From contig CAZFHZ010000021.1 in assembly GCA_964519015.1 (NCBI GenBank), forward strand, positions 1 to 40,182: a stretch of DNA of 40,182 nt. Direction: 5' to 3'. This document shows, piece after piece, positions 33,919-40,182 of the stretch (position 1 is its first letter; the number at the start of each line of letters is the position of its first letter). The notes beneath the pieces are model-generated. The model was not told where the DNA came from. It made no database searches and was given only the letters and a program-made list of their open reading frames with translations. The stretch comes from CAZFHZ01 sp964519015. Its GTDB lineage: Bacteria > Blakebacterota > Blakebacteria > Blakebacterales > CAYUVJ01. The position numbers and the translations under genes are program-made.

Positions 33919-35085
33919 TCAGCGCAGCGGTTTGAGGAGCCGGCCGATATCCCGGAAGGCCAGCGCCCGGATGGTCCGTCCGAGGGGGTAGCTCTCTTCG
34001 CCGGCATGGATGACCGTGAGTTCCGAGAGCCGGAGGGAGTCCAGGGCCGACCGCATCGAGCGAGTGACGCTCGGGGAGACGGTCCGTTTGAACTCGAATC
34101 CCCACCTCCGGCCGCCCCGCACGACCAGCAGGTCGAGTTCCGCCCCGGCGTAGGTGGCCCAGAAATGGCACTCCTCCCGGCGGGCGCCGAGCCGGCGGAT
34201 CACCGTTTCCATCCCGAAGCCCTCCCAGGAAGCGCCTAGCTTGGGGTGCCGTTCGATCTCATCCCGGCTCGTCAATCCCAGGAGGGTGTGGAGGATCCCG
34301 CTGTCGGCCAGGAAGACCTTCGGGGCCTTCACCTGACGCTTGCCGATGTTCTCGTGGAAGGCCGGCAGCCGTCGGACGACGAACGTCGAGACCAGGATGT
34401 CCAGGTAGTTGCGGATGGCGGAGTCGGTCATCCCGAAGGAACGAGCGAACTCCGAGTAGTTCACCACCTGGCCGTGATAGTGGGCAAGCATCGCCCAGAA
34501 CCGTCTCAAGGTCTCCGGAGAAATGGTGATGCCGAGACTGCGGATGTCCCGCTCCAGGAAGGTGCGGATGAAATCCCGGCGCCAGGCCGAGCTGTCGCGG
34601 TCCGAACGGGCCAGGAAAGCGCGCGGGAAGCCGCCCCGGATCCAGAGCCGATCCCGCTTCTCCTCCCCCACCTCGTCCAGACCGAAACCCTCCAGCTCGA
34701 AGTAGGCGATCCGTCCGGCCAGGGACTCGGAGCTCTGTCGCAGCAGATCGGGGGAAGCGCTGCCGAGCAGGAGGAAGCGGGTGGCCGGACGGACCCGGTC
34801 GGCCAGGACCCTCAAGACGGGGAAGAGCTCGGGGAGCCGCTGGATCTCGTCGAGGATGACGAGCCCCTCGAGGTCCTGCAGGACGAGCAACGGCTCCTGC
34901 AGCCGTGCCCGCTCGGCCGGATGCTCGAGGTCGAACCGGGTGACCGGGCCTTTCCATCGCCTGGCGATGGCCCCGGCCAGCGTGGTCTTGCCCACCTGCC
35001 GGGCTCCGATGATGGCTACCACCCGGTTCCTGGACAGCCGGGACTCGACCTCGGCGATATTCCTCGGGCGATCGATCACGGGCAT
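33919..35085 (-). CDS. AAA_14/DUF4143 ATPase
   Basis: 388 aa. An N-terminal AAA module has Walker A GARQVGKTT (about 27-35) and Walker B GLVILDEIQRLPELFPVLR (about 73-91). Sensor-like FLLLGSASPDLLRQSSESLAGRI follows, then a winged-helix part (NYSEFARSFGMTDSAIRNYLDIL). The C-terminal DUF4143 domain has AELDLLVVRGGRRWGFEFKRT, which matches the PD-(D/E)xK-like fold (D, then ExK). These proteins are widespread in bacteria and archaea and often mobile; their function is unclear. It stands alone. The A+T-rich inverted repeat 35091-35129 ends 5 nt before its ATG, likely an operator for the gene. Confidence 0.92.
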   Translation of the reverse strand: MPVIDRPRNIAEVESRLSRNRVVAIIGARQVGKTTLAGAIARRWKGPVTRFDLEHPAERARLQEPLLVLQDLEGLVILDEIQRLPELFPVLRVLADRVRPATRFLLLGSASPDLLRQSSESLAGRIAYFELEGFGLDEVGEEKRDRLWIRGGFPRAFLARSDRDSSAWRRDFIRTFLERDIRSLGITISPETLRRFWAMLAHYHGQVVNYSEFARSFGMTDSAIRNYLDILVSTFVVRRLPAFHENIGKRQVKAPKVFLADSGILHTLLGLTSRDEIERHPKLGASWEGFGMETVIRRLGARREECHFWATYAGAELDLLVVRGGRRWGFEFKRTVSPSVTRSMRSALDSLRLSELTVIHAGEESYPLGRTIRALAFRDIGRLLKPLR

Positions 35086-35090
35086 ACCTT

Positions 35091-35129
35091 ACCTTGAATA
35101 TTCAACTTTGTCCATCGAATATTCAAGGT
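35091..35129. repeat. Perfect inverted repeat upstream of the DUF4143 gene
   Basis: ACCTTGAATATTC (35091-35103), 13-nt spacer, GAATATTCAAGGT (35117-35129): a perfect 13-bp inverted repeat. Each arm also holds its own dyad: TTGAATATTCAA (35094-35105, perfect) and GAATATTC (35117-35124). Their centres are 21 bp apart, two helical turns. It is strikingly A+T-rich for this DNA. An operator for a dimeric regulator, or autoregulation, is the likely reading. Confidence 0.75.
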
Positions 35130-35318
35130 CGCGCGCCCTATGACCCGGTCCCTCGGGGGGAGGTCGAGGAGGCCGCCCTGGCCGAGTGAGGGTGGACCGC
35201 TCCAGGCGGACGTTGACACCGATCCGTTAGAGCGGCACAGTCCATCCGTACTCAAAATCGATCCACCAGAGGGCCTGGCCTGGCTCCTCCCGTTCTGAAC
35301 CCGCGGGGAGGTATCGGC

Positions 35319-37013
35319 ATGCGTCACAAGCACGGGCTGGTCCCGGCCCTCGCCGGGCTGCTGCTTCTGGCCGGATGTGGTCGGGGCGACGGAGTGGCGG
35401 TGGCCTGGGACCGCTACTACTCGACCGCCGAGACCTACCGCATCATGCACGAGTGGGCCGGGCGCCGGCCCGACCTGGTCCGCCTGTTCTCGATCGGCCG
35501 GACCCGGGCCGGGAGTGAGCTGCTGGTGGCGGCGGTGACCGACTTCACCACCGGCGGGGATGCCGACAAGCCCGCCCTCTACGTGGACGGCAACCTCCAC
35601 TCCGGGGAGCTGACCGGCTCGGCGGTCACCCTCTACCTGATGGGCCGGCTGCTCGAGGCCTACGGCCGCGATCCCCGCATCACCGAGCTGCTCAAGACCC
35701 ACGCCTTCTATTTGCGCCCCAAGTTCAATCCCGACGGCGCCGATCTCTCCCTGCTCAGCGATATCTCGCTGCGCAGCACCCCCCGCCCGGTGGACGACGA
35801 CGGGGACGGGCAGGCGGACGAGGACCCGGCCGAGGACCTGGACGGCGACGGCTTCATCACCGAGATGCGGATCCCCGACGAGCGCGGGAACATGAAGCCG
35901 GACCCGGAGGAGCCCCGCCTGATGGTGCGCCGTTCCCCGGGGGAGACCACCGGGCCCTTCTACCGGGTGGTGAGCGAGGGATGGGACAACGATCGGGACG
36001 GCCGCCTGAACGAGGACGGGATCGGCGGGCTCGACCTGAACCGCAACTTCCCGCGCAACTGGGAACCGGAGTACCTGCAGCCCGGGGCGGGCCCCTTCCC
36101 CCTCTCGGAACCGGAGAGCTGGGCCACCCTCGCCTTCATCGACGCCCATCCCAACATCACCGGCATCGTGCACGGACACACCTCGGGGGGTTTCCTCTAC
36201 CGGCTCCCCTCGGCCACCGACCCGGCCCGTTTCGATGCCCGCGACATCGCTCTCATCCTCGATCTGGGGGCTCGCTACACCGAGCTGACCGGGCGGCCGG
36301 TGGAGCCCAGTTCCACCGACCCGGTGCGCCACCGCTACGGCACCCTGATCTCATGGGCCTACTGGGACCGGGGGATCGTCGGTTGGGTCCCGGAGTACTG
36401 GCCGGGGCTGGATGCCGATACGGACGGGGACGGCCGCACCAGCGAGCGGGAGCGCCTCCACTACATCGACCGTGAGCTGGGCGGACGCTACTTCGTGCCC
36501 TGGCGCCCCTTCCAGCACCCCGACTACGGCCAGGTCGAGATCGGCGGCTGGCGCAGCCGGTTGGTCAGCCAGAACCCGCCCCCGGAGTTGCTCGAGGCCG
36601 AGTGCGCCCTGCAGATCCCCTGGATCGTGGGGCTGGCCGAGCAGTCTCCCCGGCTGACCACCGAGGGGGCCCGTCTCAGGGATCTCGGCGACGGCCGCTG
36701 GGAAGTGACGGTGACGGTGATCAACGAAGGGTACCTCCCCACCCACCTGACCGCGCGCGGGCTCGAGGCCCGGCTCATCACCCCGGTGTACGCCGAGCTC
36801 GAGCTGGAGGGGGCGAGTCTGCTCGAGGGGGCGCGCCGCACCTCGCTCGGGCACCTGGCCGGGGGCTATCCCCTGCCGGGGACGGGACTGGAGCGTTCGG
36901 GGAGTGTCCGCTGGGTCGTACGCGCGGAGGAGCCGGGGGCCGGTCTGCGCATCCGGATCCGCTCCGAGAAGGGGGGCTCGATCAACCTGGGACCCCTCCC
37001 GCTGGGGGGCTGA
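35319..37013 (+). CDS. M14-family zinc carboxypeptidase lipoprotein with EF-hand-like loops
   Basis: 564 aa. The lipobox LLAGC (C20) makes it a lipoprotein. M14 zinc site: H94 and E97 (NLHSGEL), with H285 (IVHGHTSG) as third ligand and the RN pair at DLNRNF (R242, N243). PEYWPG may hold the catalytic Glu. An insert at about 155-235 contains Asp-rich loops of EF-hand/dockerin type (DDDGDGQADED at 159-169, DLDGDGFI at 173-180, DNDRDGRLNEDG at 223-234), and a fourth, DADTDGDGRT, lies near 367-376. Calcium binding is inferred. The C-terminal 120 residues are beta-rich. The ATG has GGGAGG upstream. TTGACA at 35213-35218 is a possible -35, but no good -10 follows. Its stop abuts the opposing phosphoesterase stop. 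Confidence 0.9.
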   Translation: MRHKHGLVPALAGLLLLAGCGRGDGVAVAWDRYYSTAETYRIMHEWAGRRPDLVRLFSIGRTRAGSELLVAAVTDFTTGGDADKPALYVDGNLHSGELTGSAVTLYLMGRLLEAYGRDPRITELLKTHAFYLRPKFNPDGADLSLLSDISLRSTPRPVDDDGDGQADEDPAEDLDGDGFITEMRIPDERGNMKPDPEEPRLMVRRSPGETTGPFYRVVSEGWDNDRDGRLNEDGIGGLDLNRNFPRNWEPEYLQPGAGPFPLSEPESWATLAFIDAHPNITGIVHGHTSGGFLYRLPSATDPARFDARDIALILDLGARYTELTGRPVEPSSTDPVRHRYGTLISWAYWDRGIVGWVPEYWPGLDADTDGDGRTSERERLHYIDRELGGRYFVPWRPFQHPDYGQVEIGGWRSRLVSQNPPPELLEAECALQIPWIVGLAEQSPRLTTEGARLRDLGDGRWEVTVTVINEGYLPTHLTARGLEARLITPVYAELELEGASLLEGARRTSLGHLAGGYPLPGTGLERSGSVRWVVRAEEPGAGLRIRIRSEKGGSINLGPLPLGG

Positions 37014-38171
37014 TCAGCGCCGGATGGTGAGCCGTCGCAGGACCTCCCCCCCCACGCTGTAGACCGTTGCCTCGAGGGTGTCCGGAGCGACCTTGATGCG
37101 GGTCGCCGCATGGGTGGGTCCGATCAGCAGCCAGTACCCGTTCTCGCCCGGAGCCGGCTCGATGACCTGCAGGCGGTGGGTGTGCCCGGCCAGCCAGAGG
37201 TCCACCCCGGCCGTGTTGGCCGCCGCCTCGAAGTACTCCCGGGTCCGGCCGATGGCGTAGCCATCCCCCCCCCGCGGCGGGATGTGGGAGACCACTACCC
37301 GCCAGCGCGCCCGGTCGGCCGCCTCCCCCGCCAGGTCGGCCTCCAGCCAGACCGCCTGCTCGGCCCGGTAGCGCTCGAAATCGACCAGGCCGTTGTAATA
37401 CTCGTGCCCGTCCTCCTTGTCCTCGCCGGTATCGAGCACCGTGAAGTGGACCCCGCCGTGGTCGAAGCTGTAGTAGGCCCGTCCCGCCACGGTCGGCAGG
37501 AACTCCTCCAGGCGGCGGGCGTAGCGGCCGCGCTCCTCGTGGTTGCCCCGGGCGAACACCACCGGCCGGGTCCGGGCGAAACCGTCGGCCAGCACATCGA
37601 GGAAGGCGGTGAAGAGCTGGTCCTCCCGCATGAAATCATCGATCAGGTCGCCTCCAGCGACCGCGAAATCGACCCCCGCCCAGGCCCCTCCGGCGATCAG
37701 GGAGTCGAGTTCGGCCGCCCGCTCGTGCACGTCACTGACCAGCGCGAAAGCGAAGCGCTCCCGGGCGGGATCCAGGGTGGTGAAGGAGTACACCGCACTG
37801 GTCACCGAGTCCCCGAAGGCCACGATGTGCTGCCGCTGGTAGCCCAGGAAGGACTTGGAGACGACCCGGTACGCGTAGGTCGTGCCCGGTTCCAGCCCGG
37901 TCAGACGGATGAGGTGGTGGGTGCGGTCGTTGTCGATCAGCCCGTGCCGGCTGCTGACGGCCACCCGGTCGAGGTGTCCGGGGGGGCCGTACTCCACCCG
38001 GGAGACGCACACCCGGTCGGTGTGCCAGACCACCGTGACCGCCCCTGCTGCCGGCTGGGCCAGGTAGGGCCCGTGGGTGATGACCGGCGGCCCGGCCGGG
38101 GCCTGGGCCCCCACACCGGTCCCGGACAGGACCAGGAGCAGGCCCGCCAGCATGACCTTGCGGAGTCTCAT
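37014..38171 (-). CDS. Secreted purple-acid-phosphatase-like metallophosphoesterase
   Basis: 385 aa. A signal peptide (MLAGLLLVLSGTGVGA, cut before QAP) is followed by an N-terminal fibronectin-like domain of purple acid phosphatases (about 30-135: THGPYLAQPAAGAVTVVWHT, GLEPGTTYAYRVVS). The calcineurin-type metal site follows: DVHE (LVSDVHERA), GD (AGGDLIDD), GNHE (FARGNHEERG), VSH (VVVSHIPPRGG), GHTH (LAGHTHRLQV). It hydrolyses phosphoesters outside the cytoplasm, substrate open. The ATG at 38171 follows GGAAGGGG; a frame open 17 codons further upstream lacks support. It converges with the M14 gene with stops abutting (TGATCA). Confidence 0.92.
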   Translation of the reverse strand: MRLRKVMLAGLLLVLSGTGVGAQAPAGPPVITHGPYLAQPAAGAVTVVWHTDRVCVSRVEYGPPGHLDRVAVSSRHGLIDNDRTHHLIRLTGLEPGTTYAYRVVSKSFLGYQRQHIVAFGDSVTSAVYSFTTLDPARERFAFALVSDVHERAAELDSLIAGGAWAGVDFAVAGGDLIDDFMREDQLFTAFLDVLADGFARTRPVVFARGNHEERGRYARRLEEFLPTVAGRAYYSFDHGGVHFTVLDTGEDKEDGHEYYNGLVDFERYRAEQAVWLEADLAGEAADRARWRVVVSHIPPRGGDGYAIGRTREYFEAAANTAGVDLWLAGHTHRLQVIEPAPGENGYWLLIGPTHAATRIKVAPDTLEATVYSVGGEVLRRLTIRR

Positions 38172-38396
38172 CGCATCCCCTTCCGGTGTGGCTGGGTGTC
38201 CCAGCGAGGCCCATTCGTACAACCTCCGGTCTCATCCATACACCACCCGGCGGAGTTGCTCCAGGAGATGCCGTCCGGGCAGCGGGAACATCCCATCCGC
38301 GCCCCCCGTAGACCAAAAGGACCGCCTTCCTCCCGCTGTGGACGCTCCCGCCCCACCGGAAGAGTGGCGGGATGAACCCGAGCAGGAGGACCCGGC

Positions 38397-39647
38397 ATGT
38401 CCTGGCGCAACCACGGCCTTCTCGGTCTGATGGCTCTCGGTGTGATGACGGTCGCACTGCCGGTCGTCCGGCCGGGGGGGACGGCGCCGGGCACACTCTC
38501 GCCGCAGATCCGCTTCCACGAGGGGCGCAGCGCCCGCCGGATCCCCTTCACCTACGAGCAGATGCATATCATCGTGACCGTCGAGGTGGGCGGATCGCTC
38601 CAGGTCCCCATGCTGCTCGACACCGGCTTAGGGTTCGACGGAGCCATCATGCTCGATCCTGCGCTCGGCGAGCAGCTCGGTCTGAAGTACACGGGCGAGG
38701 TCCCCCTGGGAGGAGGAGGGGCTGAGGATCCGGTGGTCGCCCGGCTGTCCTCGGGGGGGACGCTCGCGCTCCCGGGGGTGACGTTCACCCGGAAACAGTT
38801 GCTCGTGGTCACCGATGCCGCCCCCTTCCGCAACTACCCGGCCCGCGGCATCATCGGGAAGACGGTCTTCGACTGCGTCGTCGAGATCGACTATGACGCC
38901 TGCGAACTCCACCTCTACGACGGCACCGCGTACCGGTACGAGGGACCGGGAACTTCGTTCCCGGTCGGATTCAGCCACGACATCCCGGTAATGGATGCTG
39001 CGGTTCACCTCGACGGAGGCGAGACCGTACCGGTCAAACTGCTGGTGGACACGGGGGCGGCCGAGCTCCTCCTCCTCACCTTCTCCCACCCGGGGCTCGA
39101 TCTGCCGGGCAACGTCATCCGGGGATCGGCGGGGATCCTCTCGAAGGGACTCAACGGGATCATCCTCGGTTCGACCGGGAGGGTGACGGGGCTAGGCCTG
39201 GGCGGGTACCTCCTGGAGGGGGTCATCACATCGTTCCCGGAGCAGGAGTCATGGGGAGCGGCGAACCAGCTCGGGCAGAACGGGATGATCGGCAACGACG
39301 TGCTCCGCCGTTTCCTGGTCGTCTTCGACTACCCCCACCGGCGCATCCACCTCGATCCGGGTCCGAGCTTCCGGGAGCCGTTCGATTGGGACACATCGGG
39401 CCTGATCACCGAACTCACCCCCGAGGGCACCCTGGAGGTCATCGACGTCGTCGCCGCTTCCCCGGCCGGTGAGCGTGACATCAACCGGGGGGATGTGATC
39501 GTGGCTGTCGACGGCCGACCCGTGCGAACACTCTCCTACGGCGAGATCTGGAAGATCTTCACCCAGGACGGCGCGCGCGTGACGTTGACGGTCGTCCGGA
39601 GCGGCGTGACCACGGAAAAGGCGCTCGTGCTGCGACGCCTGATCTGA
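38397..39647 (+). CDS. Retropepsin-like aspartyl protease with PDZ domain
   Basis: 416 aa. An N-terminal hydrophobic segment (about 7-23) serves as signal or anchor. Two DTG motifs at D75-G77 (MLLDTGLG) and D218-G220 (LLVDTGAAEL) mark two aspartyl protease lobes on one chain, the pepsin_retropepsin-like PF13650 arrangement. The ends of the lobes carry the family's GIIG-type turn (ARGIIGKTVFDC) and GNDVLRRFLVVFDYPHRRIHL. A PDZ domain occupies about 330-410 (GLITELTPEGTLEVIDVVAASPAG, INRGDVIVAVDGRPVRTL), probably recognising substrate ends. The ATG has AGGAGG at good spacing. It converges with the partial gene at the edge, 6 bp between stops. Confidence 0.9.
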   Translation: MSWRNHGLLGLMALGVMTVALPVVRPGGTAPGTLSPQIRFHEGRSARRIPFTYEQMHIIVTVEVGGSLQVPMLLDTGLGFDGAIMLDPALGEQLGLKYTGEVPLGGGGAEDPVVARLSSGGTLALPGVTFTRKQLLVVTDAAPFRNYPARGIIGKTVFDCVVEIDYDACELHLYDGTAYRYEGPGTSFPVGFSHDIPVMDAAVHLDGGETVPVKLLVDTGAAELLLLTFSHPGLDLPGNVIRGSAGILSKGLNGIILGSTGRVTGLGLGGYLLEGVITSFPEQESWGAANQLGQNGMIGNDVLRRFLVVFDYPHRRIHLDPGPSFREPFDWDTSGLITELTPEGTLEVIDVVAASPAGERDINRGDVIVAVDGRPVRTLSYGEIWKIFTQDGARVTLTVVRSGVTTEKALVLRRLI

Positions 39648-39653
39648 CCAGAT

Positions 39654-40182
39654 TCAAAACCCCAGGAAAAGCCCGACCCGGAAGCCCAGCCCGGAGAGGT
39701 CGAGGGCGGGGGCGTCGGGTATCTTCTCCCCTTCGTAGCGCAGCTTCCCGGCCCCGACCCGCCCCCAGGAGTAGACCGCGCACACGTCCACGGCCACCAG
39801 GGGAACCAGCCAGTAGCGCAGGCTGACCGAGGGTTCCAGCCAGAGGAAGCGGGCGTCCATCCGGGCCGAGGTCTCCAGGGCTGAGGCGTCCACGCTCCCG
39901 GAGAAGGTGGACTCGTAGTAATCCCACACCCCCCCCCAGGCGGGGACGGCCTCCGGCCCTCGGCGCAGGAGCAGGTCGAGGTGCCCCAGTCCGATGGTCC
40001 CGCCAAGAGTGAGTTTCATCATCCCGGCCGCCTTCACCCAGCCCAGGAAGAGCCCGGCCATGCTCAGGTCGAGCCGGGCGCTGCGGGCGATCCCGCCGGA
40101 GGTCGCTTCCGAGATCGCGCTCCCCCCCCACCCCCAGCCGCCGACCTGCAGGTGCCCCACGTTGAAGACGCCCCCCCCTCCG
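39654..40182 (-). CDS. Glycine-rich protein, 5' end beyond window
   Basis: The frame is open to the right edge, so the N-terminus is missing; at least 175 residues are visible. The visible start is GGGGVFNVGHLQVGGWGWGGSAI. It then alternates hydrophobic and aromatic strands (MKLTLGGTIGLGHLDLLLRR, FLWLEPSVSLRYWLVPLVAVDV, SGLGFRVGLFLGF), a pattern like a small outer-membrane barrel or a surface-exposed beta domain. No family is recognised. A GTG in frame at 40160 is possible but the glycine-rich sequence upstream continues the pattern, so the true start probably lies beyond the window. An 8-C run (40171-40178, plus strand) encodes the glycine stretch. Confidence 0.55.
   Translation of the reverse strand, partial: GGGGVFNVGHLQVGGWGWGGSAISEATSGGIARSARLDLSMAGLFLGWVKAAGMMKLTLGGTIGLGHLDLLLRRGPEAVPAWGGVWDYYESTFSGSVDASALETSARMDARFLWLEPSVSLRYWLVPLVAVDVCAVYSWGRVGAGKLRYEGEKIPDAPALDLSGLGFRVGLFLGF

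Noticed and set aside
33919..35085. DUF4143 ATPase as part of a toxin-antitoxin or defence system
   Set aside because: No partner gene lies next to it; the neighbours are envelope hydrolases.
35213..35241. TTGACA-17-CACAGT as promoter of the M14 gene
   Set aside because: Perfect -35 but the -10 matches at only 3 of 6 positions.
35140..35298. 52-codon ORF between the inverted repeat and the M14 gene
   Set aside because: No ribosome site, no hydrophobic or structured pattern, and composition like noncoding sequence; no support beyond an open frame.
1..40182. CRISPR arrays, tRNA/rRNA genes, insertion sequences, prophage genes
   Set aside because: Read through for regular repeats, cloverleaf or TψC-like elements and transposase or phage motifs; none seen.

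Overview
The window is G+C-rich, densely packed bacterial DNA with 31 protein genes, two of them cut by the window edges. I see no rRNA, tRNA, CRISPR array or insertion sequence. A TonB-dependent receptor, an Mla/MCE lipid-transport operon, lipoproteins and many proteins with signal peptides point to a bacterium with an outer membrane. Gld-like ABC genes, DUF4340, secreted M1 and M14 peptidases and many proteins without a recognisable family would suit a Gemmatimonadota- or Eisenbacteria/Krumholzibacteriota-like lineage. That placement is a weak inference, because the window holds no taxonomic marker gene.

Layout. 1-6140 (minus): a secreted protein cut by the edge, then a five-gene operon (mlaE-like permease, a degenerate mlaF-like ATPase, an MCE protein, a TIM-barrel protein and an MscS channel with a cyclic-nucleotide-binding domain). 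6237-9935: a GAF/GGDEF diguanylate cyclase, a FabG-like reductase, an adenosine-specific-kinase-family protein and a small membrane protein. 9932-13861: a secreted glycosidase divergent from an MGDG-synthase-like glycosyltransferase. 13800-18198 (minus): a Gld-type ABC operon (ATPase, permease, GldG-like, DUF4340). 18400-22496 (minus): a second ABC operon led by a transglutaminase-like protein. 22583-26350: a Ycf46-type AAA ATPase and a BtuB-like receptor preceded by a cobalamin riboswitch. 26535-30673: two unrecognised membrane-anchored proteins, a DUF917 protein and a SPOR lipoprotein. 30832-40182: an M1 peptidase with a membrane-protein partner, an AAA/DUF4143 ATPase behind a striking inverted repeat, an M14 carboxypeptidase with EF-hand-like loops, a phosphoesterase, an aspartyl protease with a PDZ domain, and a partial glycine-rich protein.

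Together the genes deal mostly with the cell envelope: lipid transport, ABC export, glycolipid synthesis, vitamin B12 uptake and extracytoplasmic hydrolysis. The best leads are the MlaF-like protein that has lost every ATPase motif, a set of promoters whose -10 box lies only 7-9 nt before the start codon (leaderless mRNAs), the transglutaminase-ABC operon, and the paired TTGAATATTC dyads upstream of the DUF4143 gene. I found no clear defence or mobile system.
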